A DNA stretch of 64,000 nt from Alteromonas sp. KUL106 (GTDB lineage Bacteria > Pseudomonadota > Gammaproteobacteria > Enterobacterales > Alteromonadaceae). The first letter of the stretch is position 1. The number at the start of each line of letters is the position of its first letter. The notes beneath the pieces were generated by a model. That model had not been told where the DNA came from. It saw only the letters and a list, made by a program, of their open reading frames with translations, and made no database searches. Positions 29,151-37,897 of the stretch are shown here, one piece after another. Both the position numbers and the translations under genes were made by a program. The stretch is from positions 51,895-115,894 of the forward strand of contig NZ_BLIG01000037.1 in NCBI RefSeq assembly GCF_009811415.1, written 5' to 3'.

Positions 29151-30205
29151 GGCGTAAAGCTCCGGCTAGCCAGTCCTGCAGCAATCGCAAGTTGAGGCGC
29201 TATTTTATTAAGTCTTGTGACATCAAGTTTAGGGTTAATTGTCATATTACTAAAGGGATTAAAGCAATTAACATCTAGTCCCAGGTCTTGTTTTAAAATA
29301 TCGACAAGAGGTTCAATTGTCGCTGCACCGCCGCAGAACAGTATATTCGTGGGTCGCTCAGCATGCAGTGTACTCATATACATCTGTATCGCACGATTAA
29401 TGTTTTGCTGTAGGTTTGCCGCGAATATGGGGAGTGTATCCTCAACCCAATTGCCTGAAAGCGTGCCGTCTAGAAGCTGTCTCTCTGCGCTTTCCCGCTC
29501 TACCATGTGAATGGCGCTGATATCATTGATGAGTTGGTTGAGGCCGAATGCGTGTTCCTTGGTGTATACAACGTCGCCATTTTTAATAACGCATATTTGC
29601 AGCAGTGACGCTCCAACGTTAATACAGCAAAGCGGCGTGTCCTCTTCATGGGCGGAAGAAAAGAAGTCAAGGGCATTGCCTAAGGCAAAATTTTCCATAT
29701 CGACAATTTTGGGCTCAAAGTTAGCTTCTCTAGCTAACAGTAGTCTGCTGTCCACCAAATCCTTGTGAGCCGCCGTTAAAAGTACGTTTACTTTCCCTGT
29801 ATGGGTAGCGCTAGGCCCCAGTTCTTCAAAGTCTAAATACACTTCCTCGAGCGGGTAAGGGATAAGACTGTCTGCTTCTATTTCGATTTGATTTTCTAAA
29901 TCATAATCGTTTTGCTCAGGGTCCATATAAACGATTTTGCTAATTACCGACGTGCCTGCAACGGCGACATTAGCCAGCTTTATTTTCGTTTTTAGCGATT
30001 TACGGATCTTTTTCAGCGCAATACTGATTGACTCATAGTCTTTAATATCACGCTCTGAAAATGCAATCTTACTTATCGGTTCACAGGCATACCCTTGAAG
30101 GATGAATCCGTCTTTTGATTGCTCTAACCACACCGCTTTTATTTGACGCGTGCCTATGTCTAAGCCCACAATGGGTGGCAGCTTTTTCTTGAACAGCGAT
30201 TTCAT
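29138..30205 (-). CDS. pilM: Type IV pilus assembly ATPase-like protein PilM
   Basis: The start chosen is the ATG at 30205 (355 residues); an upstream in-frame TTG at 30247 is less likely. The protein is an actin/FtsA-like cytoplasmic ATPase with IVGLDIGTRQIKAVWLE (phosphate 1), CCINVGASLLQICVI (phosphate 2) and NILFCGGAATIEPLV (adenosine motif). It binds the N-terminal peptide of PilN on the cytoplasmic side. It heads the pilMNOPQ operon and is divergent from mrcA, as in most gammaproteobacteria. Confidence 0.95.
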   Translation of the reverse strand: MKSLFKKKLPPIVGLDIGTRQIKAVWLEQSKDGFILQGYACEPISKIAFSERDIKDYESISIALKKIRKSLKTKIKLANVAVAGTSVISKIVYMDPEQNDYDLENQIEIEADSLIPYPLEEVYLDFEELGPSATHTGKVNVLLTAAHKDLVDSRLLLAREANFEPKIVDMENFALGNALDFFSSAHEEDTPLCCINVGASLLQICVIKNGDVVYTKEHAFGLNQLINDISAIHMVERESAERQLLDGTLSGNWVEDTLPIFAANLQQNINRAIQMYMSTLHAERPTNILFCGGAATIEPLVDILKQDLGLDVNCFNPFSNMTINPKLDVTRLNKIAPQLAIAAGLASRSFTPWHM

Positions 30206-30292
30206 GTGTAAGTGTCCAGTTTCAAAGGTAGTTGCTCTAAAGTACAATATTACTCTATTAGTATAATGCGTATGGTTCTAATGTAAGCACAT

Positions 30293-30308
30293 ACGTATAA
30301 ATATACGT
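30293..30308. promoter_or_regulatory. Palindrome in the pilM/mrcA divergent promoter region
   Basis: ACGTATA-AA-TATACGT is a perfect 7-2-7 inverted repeat, 88 bases upstream of pilM and 33 bases before the mrcA start. It could be an operator or simply part of overlapping AT-rich -10 elements. No regulator is identified. Confidence 0.35.
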
Positions 30309-30340
30309 CATTTCAACACAATGTCTTGGTATCCGTTACA

Positions 30341-33004
30341 GTGAAGTACATCAAACCATTAATTTTATTTAGTTTCCTATCAGGCCTTATTGGTTTCGCT
30401 GCGCTGGTAGGTATTTACTTTTATATCAAACCTGACCTACCAAGTGTTACTGTACTTAAGGATGTACGGCTGCAAACGCCAATGCAGATATATACCAAAG
30501 ATGGAAAACTTATTTCACAGTATGGAGTTAAACGGCGGATCCCAGTAAAACTTGAGGAAGTTCCGCAAGAATTAATCGACGCCATACTCGCCACCGAGGA
30601 CAGTCGTTTTTACGAACATCACGGAATTGATCCCATCGGCATCGTTCGAGCGGCGGTGAGCCTTGTGCTGACCGGCGAGAAACGACAAGGGGCAAGTACG
30701 CTTACCATGCAGCTAGCGCGAGGCTTCTTTTTAAGCCGTGAAAAAACCTATGTGAGAAAGGTAAAAGAAATTTTTATCGCTCTGCATATGGAGCAAGAGC
30801 TGTCAAAGCAAGAAATCTTAGAGCTGTACTTAAACAAAATCGAGTTAGGCCATAGAGCGTTTGGTTTTGGCGCCGCAGCTCAAGTGTATTACGGAAAAGA
30901 GCTTAACGAGCTCACGCTGGCACAAATTGCAACCATTGCTGGTCTTCCTAAAGCGCCTTCGGTGTTAAACCCAGTGAGTGGACCCGAGCGTTCCGTAGAG
31001 CGCAGAAGAGTGGTGTTACTTCGTATGCTTGACGAAGAATATATTACTAAGGCCCAATTTGACGAAGCCGTGAGTGCGCCGGTGACAGCCAGAAAACACG
31101 GTGCGGAAATTGAAGTCGATGCGCCTTATCTAGCAGATACCATTTACAATGAGATGGTGGAAATCTACGGTAAGGAAGAAGCGGAAACTGGCGGTTATCA
31201 AGTTTTTGCAACCGCTACGTCAGACATGCAGCTAGCCGCTCAAAGAGCCGTGGTAAGAAATCTTCATGATTACGATGAACGCCACGGATATAAAGGTGCA
31301 CTCGGCTATCTATGGGATATTCCCGAATCCGAAACAAAAGACGATGCTATTCCTCAACTGGCATTAAGTTTTGACGTCAGCAATAAAACCTCAAAAGACC
31401 AGTGGGACAAAGCGTCAATGCTCAAAGTGCTAGAGGAGATCCCTTACATCAAACCTTTACTACCCTCTGTGGTAACTAAGGTCAATGAACAGTCAATAGA
31501 AGTGTTGTCCGTTGATGGTAAAATGCGAACCGTGGAATGGGGAGGTCTTGATTGGGCCCGCCGTTACATTACTGACTTCAGACAAGGCAGCGATCCCCAA
31601 ACAGCCACTGATGTTACTCAGGAAGGTGCAGTGGTTTATATCAGGGAGCAAGACGGTCAATGGCGTATTTCGCAAATTCCTGAAGTAAGCGGGGCGTTTA
31701 TAGCTATCAATCCTCAAAACGGCGCTGTTGAAGCAGTGGTGGGAGGATACAGCTTCTATCAAAGTCAATTCAACAGAGCAACACAGGCGAAGCGTCAAGT
31801 TGGTTCTAACATCAAACCTTTCATTTATTCTGCAGCGCTAGACAGTGGCTATACGCTGGCATCTATCATTAACGATGCTCCTATAAACCAGTGGAACGCA
31901 GCAACGGGGGTAGCGTGGCGTCCTCAAAATTCGCCTGCTGAGTATGATGGCCCAATTAGAATGCGCAAAGCTCTTGGTAAATCAAAGAACGTTGTGTCAG
32001 TCAGGCTGCTGCGTGGTGTTGGATTAAGAGAAACGGCTGACTATTTGACCCGGTTTGGTTTCAACAAAGACGATATTCCGCTTGATGAAACGGTGTCGTT
32101 AGGTTCGAGCTCGCATACTCCGTTAGAGGTAGTGAGAGGAATGTCGGTTATCGCCAACGGTGGGTATCTGGTAAACCCGCATTTCATAAGTAAAGTGCTA
32201 GACGAAAATGGCGATGAACTTTGGAAAGCGAACCCCGTTTGGGCATGTCATCGCTGTGAAAGTCAAAGTGAGGCTGACATGTTGCCAGAAGATGAGGACG
32301 CGGATATTGAGGCATTGTTAGCCGCAGAGCTCAATCAAGATATCGTGTTAGGTGATTCAAGTGAGGACGAACATGCCGAAAAGGTCATCGCGCCTCAGGT
32401 TATCAGCGCACAAAATGCCTTTCTCGTGGGTGAAATGATGCGTACTGCCGTTCGGGCAAACGGTGATTGGAATAAAAAAACCTACTGGTTAGGTACGGGA
32501 TGGCGTGCCCGTAATATTCTCCAGCGCACTGATATTGCAGGTAAAACAGGTACAACCAATGATTCACGTGATACGTGGTTCAGTGGTTTTCACAAAGATA
32601 TCGTTGCTACGGCTTGGGTGGGCTTTGACAATATGGGGAGACAATTGGGCCGCGCCACACGCAATCAGAACCTCATTAACAAAGACCCTGAGAAGTTTAA
32701 TTGGATAGGCAACGCTATGATAGGTATTGAGGATGGGGCGAAAGCGGCGCAGCCTGCTTGGATCAGATTTATGCAGTATGCGCTTGAAAGTAAACCGCAT
32801 ACACCTATGCCCGTTCCTGAAAATATAGTGCGTGTACGCATTGATCGTACCAGTGGAAAGTTGACCCGACGGACAGATCATACGACACTATTTGAGTACT
32901 TCCTGCAAGGCACTGAGCCAACGACTTACGTGCGTGACGATGAAGTACTGGACCCTGCCACACAGGATAAGATTACCGCGCCAGAGCCAGAAGAAATATT
33001 CTAG
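30341..33004 (+). CDS. mrcA: Penicillin-binding protein 1A (bifunctional peptidoglycan synthase)
   Basis: The GTG at 30341 is chosen as start (887 residues) because the protein then aligns residue for residue with the E. coli PBP1A N-terminus; a TTG at 30326 would add five residues. It has a transmembrane anchor (about 8-28) and a GT51 glycosyltransferase domain with catalytic Glu86 in [12 protein letters not shown]. An OB-like linker leads to the transpeptidase domain, with Ser489 in GSNIKPF, SKN at 548-550 and KTGT at 735-738. It polymerises and crosslinks peptidoglycan at the inner membrane. An acidic insertion lies around residues 640-680 ([14 protein letters not shown]). Confidence 0.96.
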   Translation: MKYIKPLILFSFLSGLIGFAALVGIYFYIKPDLPSVTVLKDVRLQTPMQIYTKDGKLISQYGVKRRIPVKLEEVPQELIDAILATEDSRFYEHHGIDPIGIVRAAVSLVLTGEKRQGASTLTMQLARGFFLSREKTYVRKVKEIFIALHMEQELSKQEILELYLNKIELGHRAFGFGAAAQVYYGKELNELTLAQIATIAGLPKAPSVLNPVSGPERSVERRRVVLLRMLDEEYITKAQFDEAVSAPVTARKHGAEIEVDAPYLADTIYNEMVEIYGKEEAETGGYQVFATATSDMQLAAQRAVVRNLHDYDERHGYKGALGYLWDIPESETKDDAIPQLALSFDVSNKTSKDQWDKASMLKVLEEIPYIKPLLPSVVTKVNEQSIEVLSVDGKMRTVEWGGLDWARRYITDFRQGSDPQTATDVTQEGAVVYIREQDGQWRISQIPEVSGAFIAINPQNGAVEAVVGGYSFYQSQFNRATQAKRQVGSNIKPFIYSAALDSGYTLASIINDAPINQWNAATGVAWRPQNSPAEYDGPIRMRKALGKSKNVVSVRLLRGVGLRETADYLTRFGFNKDDIPLDETVSLGSSSHTPLEVVRGMSVIANGGYLVNPHFISKVLDENGDELWKANPVWACHRCESQSEADMLPEDEDADIEALLAAELNQDIVLGDSSEDEHAEKVIAPQVISAQNAFLVGEMMRTAVRANGDWNKKTYWLGTGWRARNILQRTDIAGKTGTTNDSRDTWFSGFHKDIVATAWVGFDNMGRQLGRATRNQNLINKDPEKFNWIGNAMIGIEDGAKAAQPAWIRFMQYALESKPHTPMPVPENIVRVRIDRTSGKLTRRTDHTTLFEYFLQGTEPTTYVRDDEVLDPATQDKITAPEPEEIF

Positions 33005-33012
33005 TTACTAAA

Positions 33013-33031
33013 GGCACGCCACTGGCGTGCC
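33013..33031. terminator. GC-rich hairpin after mrcA (no T tract)
   Basis: GGCACGCC-ACT-GGCGTGCC is a perfect 8-bp stem with a three-base loop, just after the mrcA stop. It lacks a T run, so it is more likely an mRNA 3' stabiliser than a complete terminator. Confidence 0.5.
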
Positions 33032-33081
33032 GCTTCAGGCTCGAGGCCATGTATTTGCCTGAACACATTATCGGAAAACTA

Positions 33082-34773
33082 ATGTCAGAAGATTCACAGC
33101 GATATCTTTATATTCCTCATGCCGGCCCTTCATTGCTGGAAACCCCCCTACTGAATAAAGGTAGTGCCTTTACGGCACGGGAACGTGCGGCGTTCAACTT
33201 AACAGGTTTAGTACCACCAAGATATGAAACCATCGAAGAGCAGGTTGAGCGTGCTTATATGCAATACAGCAGCTTTGATGAAACGCTCAATAAACATATT
33301 TATCTTCGAGCTATTCAAGACAACAACGAAACCTTGTTCTATCGCCTCATTCAAAAGCATATCGATGAGATGATGCCAATTATTTACACCCCTACCGTGG
33401 GTGATGCATGTGAACAGTTTTCCGATATCTACCGCAGTTCACGCGGTTTGTTCGTGTCGTATGAAGAACGGCATCAGCTAGATGATATTGTACGCAATGC
33501 CACCAAGCGCAAAGTGAAAGTGATTGTAGTGACTGATGGTGAACGTATTTTGGGCTTGGGAGACCAAGGTATTGGCGGTATGGGCATTCCTATAGGTAAG
33601 CTTTCATTGTATACCGCATGTGGCGGCATTAGTCCTGCGTATACCTTGCCCGTCATGCTCGATGTGGGTACCAACAACGAAAAGTTACTGAATGACCCTA
33701 TGTACATGGGAGCACGTCATCCCCGTATTGGCCAAGAAGAATACGATGAATTTGTAGATATGTTCATTAACGCTGTGAAGCGACGCTGGCCTGAAGTCAT
33801 GATTCAGTTTGAAGATTTTGCCCAGCCAAACGCAATGCCGCTATTGAATCGCTATCGTCACAACGTATGCTGCTTTAACGATGATATTCAAGGTACCGCA
33901 GCGGTTACACTCGGTACTATACTCGCGGCGTGTAAAACGAAGCAGCAAAAGCTTAGCGATATGAAAGTTGTCTTCGTAGGCGCGGGTTCCGCTGGCTGCG
34001 GCATCGCCGAAATGCTAATTCAGCAAATGGTGTTTGAAGGCCTTACCGACGAGCAAGCCCGCAGGCAAGTCTTCATGGTTGACCGTTTTGGTTTGGTCTC
34101 CGAAGGTATGGAAGGACTGCGTGACTTCCAGCAAAAGCTTCAGCAGAAAAATGCAGACTTGGCGGATTGGACGTTCAGTGGAGACTATGCGTCACTGTTA
34201 GATGTGATGCACTGTGCGCAGCCAGACGTACTGATTGGCGTGTCAGGCCAGCCAGGCTTATTTACCGAGCAAGTTATTCGCGCAATGAAGCAAGGCTGTG
34301 AATTGCCTATTATTTTCCCGTTGAGTAATCCTTCTCGCCAAGTTGAAGCACGACCTGAGCAAGTTATTGAATGGACAAACGGTGAAGTGATCATTGCTAC
34401 AGGTAGTCCGTTTAAACCTGTTGAGTACGAAGGAAAAATATTCCCCATCGCGCAGTGTAATAACTCATATATCTTCCCTGGCATTGGTCTTGGCGTTGTC
34501 GCGTCAAAAGCGAAGCTCATTAGCGATGAAATGCTGATGGCAGCAAGTAACGCTCTTGCTTCAGCGTCGCCATTAGTCAACACAGGGCAAGGCTCACTGT
34601 TACCTCCTCTTTCTGCGATTGCTGAGATTAGCCGAGAGATCGCTTTTGAAGTGGGGAGAGTTGCGATGGAACAGGGTCTTGCCCTTGAAAGGTCTGACGA
34701 CGCATTGCGCGCCAGTATCGAGCGCAACTTCTGGAAAGCTGAATATCGCCCTTATAAGCGCGTCAGCATTTAA
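33082..34773 (+). CDS. maeA: NAD-dependent malic enzyme (malate dehydrogenase, oxaloacetate-decarboxylating)
   Basis: From the ATG at 33082 the protein is 563 residues, matching E. coli MaeA (565), and begins [19 protein letters not shown] as the family does; an in-frame ATG at 33049 would add 11 residues. Conserved segments are [43 protein letters not shown] (catalytic region), [29 protein letters not shown] (metal-binding Asp) and [15 protein letters not shown] (NAD-binding). It converts malate to pyruvate and CO2 with NAD(+). A strong terminator follows. Confidence 0.97.
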   Translation: MSEDSQRYLYIPHAGPSLLETPLLNKGSAFTARERAAFNLTGLVPPRYETIEEQVERAYMQYSSFDETLNKHIYLRAIQDNNETLFYRLIQKHIDEMMPIIYTPTVGDACEQFSDIYRSSRGLFVSYEERHQLDDIVRNATKRKVKVIVVTDGERILGLGDQGIGGMGIPIGKLSLYTACGGISPAYTLPVMLDVGTNNEKLLNDPMYMGARHPRIGQEEYDEFVDMFINAVKRRWPEVMIQFEDFAQPNAMPLLNRYRHNVCCFNDDIQGTAAVTLGTILAACKTKQQKLSDMKVVFVGAGSAGCGIAEMLIQQMVFEGLTDEQARRQVFMVDRFGLVSEGMEGLRDFQQKLQQKNADLADWTFSGDYASLLDVMHCAQPDVLIGVSGQPGLFTEQVIRAMKQGCELPIIFPLSNPSRQVEARPEQVIEWTNGEVIIATGSPFKPVEYEGKIFPIAQCNNSYIFPGIGLGVVASKAKLISDEMLMAASNALASASPLVNTGQGSLLPPLSAIAEISREIAFEVGRVAMEQGLALERSDDALRASIERNFWKAEYRPYKRVSI

Positions 34774-34791
34774 CTGAAATTGACGTTTTTG

Positions 34792-34818
34792 AAAAGCAGG
34801 CTCAGCCTGCTTTTTTTT
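34792..34818 (+). terminator. Intrinsic terminator of maeA
   Basis: AAAAGCAGGC-TCA-GCCTGCTTTTTTTT gives a 6-bp GC stem extended by A-T pairs and eight T residues. It starts 19 bases after the maeA stop. Confidence 0.92.
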
Positions 34819-34832
34819 GCGTGTCGCGTTTT

Positions 34833-34901
34833 ATACCAGTCCGCATAGATAACTACCCAGCACCTTCTGAGTGGGGAATTATCTATGTGGATTAATGGTA
34901 T
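34833..34901. repeat. 69-bp imperfect palindromic repeat (MITE/REP-like)
   Basis: The left arm runs ATACCAGTCCGCATAGATAA and the right arm, read in reverse complement, ATACCA-TTAAT-CCA-CATAGATAA. The shared blocks are ATACCA, CATAGATAA and CCCA, with a central loop of about 10 bases. The left end (TTTATACCAGTCCGCA) recurs at 47518, which supports a dispersed family. It may be a REP sequence or the remnant of a small non-autonomous element. Confidence 0.7.
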
Positions 34902-34941
34902 TAGAACCGCTCATCGATTCACTAAATCACTGCAAAATTGC

Positions 34942-34966
34942 TTGAATATTACCCAAGTTGAATATT
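34942..34966. repeat. Short direct repeat TTGAATATT
   Basis: TTGAATATT occurs twice with a 16-base period (34942-34950 and 34958-34966) in the region before the small peptide ORF. It could be a regulator site; no consensus is recognised. Confidence 0.3.
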
Positions 34967-35138
34967 CACAGCTGCTTTATGTAAAAAGGTGTTGCTTATG
35001 CGCAACAACTTCTTCCCTTAGTGCACCCTGCATATCACTTTAAATAAGATAAATTATTGATAAGTATGGTTTATTTCGTTTTGGCATAAACATTGAAGTC
35101 AAGACCGTAAAATAAGAGATGACATGTAGGTGGTAAAA

Positions 35139-35231
35139 ATGAAAAAAACGAAAATCCAATCCAAATTTTTACAAACTATCGATAGCACCACTGTTGTTGC
35201 GGGTGAAACCACCACAGTGACTATTGAATAG
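35139..35231 (+). CDS. 30-residue peptide ORF with its own ribosome-binding site and terminators
   Basis: The ATG has an AGGTGG Shine-Dalgarno sequence eight bases upstream. The peptide starts MKKTKIQSKFLQTID and ends in a Thr/Val-rich stretch (VVAGETTTVTIE). Two hairpins with T tracts follow within 80 bases, so this looks like a discrete short transcription unit rather than random sequence. I do not recognise the family. The basic leader and the VVAG junction recall ribosomally made peptide precursors, but no modification or export gene is adjacent. Confidence 0.5.
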   Translation: MKKTKIQSKFLQTIDSTTVVAGETTTVTIE

Positions 35232-35240
35232 TAACAGTTT

Positions 35241-35266
35241 GCGGGCAAAGGACTGCTCGCCTTTTA
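35241..35266 (+). terminator. First hairpin after the 30-residue ORF
   Basis: GCGGGCA-AAGGAC-TGCTCGC is a 7-bp stem with one G-U pair, followed by CTTTTA. It begins nine bases after the stop codon. Confidence 0.65.
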
Positions 35267-35273
35267 TACATCA

Positions 35274-35310
35274 AGCCGTGCTTTATATTTTTATGTAGCG
35301 CGGCTTTTTT
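35274..35310 (+). terminator. Second intrinsic terminator after the 30-residue ORF
   Basis: AGCCGTGCT and AGCGCGGCT pair over 9 bp with one G-U pair, with a 14-base AT-rich loop and six T residues. Together with the preceding hairpin it isolates the short ORF from the yghU-like gene. Confidence 0.75.
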
Positions 35311-35422
35311 ATGTCAGTAAACGTATATCAACGTTTGTTAGTCGACAGCGTTGAGCCATAAGTCTTTGAAAGCAGTTCTTATTGTACTAACTTAAAACAT
35401 GAAACTATTCAAAGGAATTGCT

Positions 35423-36280
35423 ATGTCGACAGAAAGTAATTACACACCACCAGAAGTATGGACTCAGGCAGAAGATGACGGCAACAAGTGGGCCAGTATA
35501 AATCGTCCTGTGTCGGGCGCTACCCATGAGAAGGCGCGGCCAAAGGGTGAGCATGGTTTGCAACTTTATTCGTTAGCCACACCTAATGGTCAGAAAGTGA
35601 CTATCATGTTGGAAGAGTTACTGGCTGCTGGGGTTAGCGAGGCAGAGTACGACGCCTGGTTAATAAACATTGGTGAGGGCGATCAGTTCTCTTCTGGTTT
35701 TGTCGACGTTAATCCGAATAGTAAAATTCCTGCCATGGTCGATACAACAACGTCGCCAGAAACCAAGCTTTTTGAGTCGGGCTCTATCTTGGTTTATCTA
35801 GCCGAGAAGTTCGGTAAATTTATTCCACAAGATGCTCACGCCAAGGCGGAATGCTTCAACTGGCTGTTCTGGCAGGTGGGTTCAGCGCCATACTTAGGCG
35901 GTGGCTTTGGGCATTTCTATAGCTATGCGCCTTATCCGATGGAGTACCCTATCAATCGCTTCACCATGGAAACAAAGCGCCAGCTAGATGTGCTAGACAA
36001 GCATTTAGCAAACAATGCGTTCATGGCGGGGAGTGAGTATAGCATTGCCGATATCGCGATATGGCCATGGTACGGCAACCTTGTGCTGGGAAATTTATAC
36101 GACGCGGCAACGTTCCTTCAGGTTCACGAGTACACGAACTTGGTCCGTTGGGCTAAGCAACTAGAGCAGCGAGAGGGCGTTAAACGCGGTCGTATTGTTA
36201 ATAAGACCTGGGGCGATGATGGCCAGTTAGAAAACCGCCATAGTGCGAAAGATATTGACGACGCACTCGCCAACGCCTAG
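35423..36280 (+). CDS. yghU: YghU-type glutathione S-transferase/disulfide-bond oxidoreductase
   Basis: The ATG at 35423 is chosen because AAAGGA lies six bases upstream; an ATG at 35399 would add eight residues. The resulting 285 residues match E. coli YghU (288). Diagnostic segments are INRPVSGATHEK (the N-terminal extension of this family), LYSLATPNGQKVTIMLEELL, GEGDQFSSGFVDVNPNSKIPAM, FESGSILVYLAEKFG and WPWYGNLVLGNLYDA. YghU binds two glutathiones and has disulfide reductase and organic-peroxide activity in the cytosol. The gene is monocistronic. Confidence 0.95.
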   Translation: MSTESNYTPPEVWTQAEDDGNKWASINRPVSGATHEKARPKGEHGLQLYSLATPNGQKVTIMLEELLAAGVSEAEYDAWLINIGEGDQFSSGFVDVNPNSKIPAMVDTTTSPETKLFESGSILVYLAEKFGKFIPQDAHAKAECFNWLFWQVGSAPYLGGGFGHFYSYAPYPMEYPINRFTMETKRQLDVLDKHLANNAFMAGSEYSIADIAIWPWYGNLVLGNLYDAATFLQVHEYTNLVRWAKQLEQREGVKRGRIVNKTWGDDGQLENRHSAKDIDDALANA

Positions 36281-36284
36281 ACAA

Positions 36285-36408
36285 TGGGGGCAGAGTACAT
36301 TAGCTGTGTTAATCGCCTTTTTAGCATCAGCATGGCTAGCGAAGGGCATCAACAAAAAGCGGTGCCAGAAATCACGCTTCTCCCTACGCTAAAAAGTACT
36401 CTGACCCA
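36285..36408. repeat. 124-bp element bounded by inverted GGGxCAGAGTAC repeats
   Basis: The left end TGGGGGCAGAGTAC and right end GTACTCTGACCCA form a 13-base terminal inverted repeat with one mismatch. The GGGTCAGAGTAC motif is, as I recall, common in marine gammaproteobacteria next to REP-associated tyrosine transposases. The element contains no ORF and lies in the convergent gap between yghU and an unknown gene. It is probably a non-autonomous REP/MITE copy. Confidence 0.6.
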
Positions 36409-36413
36409 AATTT

Positions 36414-36950
36414 TTAGATAAGCTCTGCCACACTCTTTAAATAGGCTTGTTGAAGCGGGGTGAAATCCCATTCACTTAAGGCTTCATTAAATTCAAAGTT
36501 GCCCACGCGGCCTTGCCAACGCTCAGTAGGTACCGTTGACCAGCTTTTCATATACACCAGCTTTCCGTGTAGGCAGTGCAAAACTTCAAGTTTTGCGTGT
36601 TCCGCATCGTTATAAATTACTCTCTCAGAGACAATAGCGCCTTCTTCGCAATCTTGGTCAAAAAACACAAAGCCGCGATAGTCGCCGTTTTGTGTAATGG
36701 TAACAAGCGATGCATATTCTTTATTCTCTGAAACTTTTCTCATCGCAGGCAAATGGCCCTCCACTTTCTTTATTTGAAGTCCTTGTGACTTATCATGCCA
36801 CTGCCAACCGGAGCTCCCCATAAACGTAAGCTCAAGGTTTTTATCCTCTACCTGAATTAAAAAGCGAAAGGTATTCCACGATGCTATGGCAATAATGAAA
36901 AGCATCGTAGCCCCTGTTATATAGATTAGCGGCTTAGTCATTGTCATCAT
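36414..36950 (-). CDS. Hypothetical membrane-anchored protein
   Basis: The 178-residue protein has one N-terminal hydrophobic segment (about residues 7-26, PLIYITGATMLFIIAIASW), an uncleaved anchor or signal. The soluble domain of about 150 residues has two cysteines (DQDCEEGA and VLHCLHGKL) and many aromatic residues. I do not recognise the family. The start is uncertain, with ATG codons at 36950, 36947 and 36941 and no clear Shine-Dalgarno sequence. The gene abuts the inverted-repeat element on its 3' side. Confidence 0.65.
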   Translation of the reverse strand: MMTMTKPLIYITGATMLFIIAIASWNTFRFLIQVEDKNLELTFMGSSGWQWHDKSQGLQIKKVEGHLPAMRKVSENKEYASLVTITQNGDYRGFVFFDQDCEEGAIVSERVIYNDAEHAKLEVLHCLHGKLVYMKSWSTVPTERWQGRVGNFEFNEALSEWDFTPLQQAYLKSVAELI

Positions 36951-37114
36951 GCGAAGTAATTTATTTGCTTCTACGTTTTTAAGCGGTCACTAGACCTTTA
37001 TTGCAAAAAAGTAATGCTGAGCGTGTTCGATGGGTAAAAATACAATTAGCCGCTACTACTCAATCGCTAGAAAACGGTATGGCAAGTTCTTATAACGGTT
37101 GTCTCGATTTGACG

Positions 37115-37687
37115 CTATTGGGTAGCGACTATCGCGTAAACATGAAGCCGCACTGACTGAATTGCTTTATCTTTCCAATTGTCCTGATTGAGTAGGGGCG
37201 TATGATTGCTTTGATGGAAATGGATAAACCCATGAGTTAGGGCCATTACTTGGGTGGCTATCGTCATTGCTTTGTCATCTGATGCCTGATTTTTCGGAAG
37301 CGCTTTGCACAAGCCTGCCATAGCTTCGACTAATTTTGCTTTAGCAGTGATAGTGTCCTCAGACATCGTGAAAAAAGTGGGCGTGGCACCAAATATCAAC
37401 TGATAATGTGCGGTGCTAACTTCGGCGTAGCGCAGTATATTCTCGCAGGCATCTAAAACTTTATCGGAAGCCGTATTTCCGCTTGCTCGAAGAATGCTGT
37501 CGGTCAGTTCTTCGCACGCTCTTTGACATAAAGCGTTAAGGATACCCTGTTTGCCTTTAAAGTGACTGTAAATGCCGATGGTAGATAAATTAGCGCGCTT
37601 TGCAATGTTACGTACGCTCAACGCATCGTACCCTTTTTCAGTAAAGAGTTCTGATGCCGACTGCAGTATTTTTTCTTTGTTTTCCAT
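37115..37687 (-). CDS. TetR/AcrR-family transcriptional regulator
   Basis: The 190-residue protein has a canonical TetR N-terminal helix-turn-helix (about 5-50): ILQSASELFTEKGYDALSVRNIAKRANLSTIGIYSHFKGKQGIL. The C-terminal ligand-binding half resembles the TetR_C_13/WHG type. Target and ligand are unknown. A perfect palindrome at 37715-37729 lies 28 bases upstream of its start and may be its own operator. Neighbouring genes on the same strand are not tightly linked. Confidence 0.93.
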   Translation of the reverse strand: MENKEKILQSASELFTEKGYDALSVRNIAKRANLSTIGIYSHFKGKQGILNALCQRACEELTDSILRASGNTASDKVLDACENILRYAEVSTAHYQLIFGATPTFFTMSEDTITAKAKLVEAMAGLCKALPKNQASDDKAMTIATQVMALTHGFIHFHQSNHTPLLNQDNWKDKAIQSVRLHVYAIVATQ

Positions 37688-37714
37688 ATGATTTTATCAA
37701 GTAGAAGTAATGGT

Positions 37715-37729
37715 CTATAACGCAGTTAT
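37715..37729. promoter_or_regulatory. Candidate TetR-family operator
   Basis: TATAAC-GCA-GTTATA is a perfect 6-3-6 palindrome upstream of the TetR gene, in the position expected for autorepression. The identification is by position only. Confidence 0.45.
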
Positions 37730-37897
37730 AACTATAGATTAAGAATCGGCGAGTTGCGCAACTGACTGTACTTTTTTATGTTTTTATCGTCTCCAGTACT
37801 GCCGAATGCGCAGAGCGTTGTTCAATGCGCTTTGCATTGGCGATGCCATAAGAATAGGGAGATCGCGCTTGGTATGGCTCGGCTTTTCGTTAGTTTT

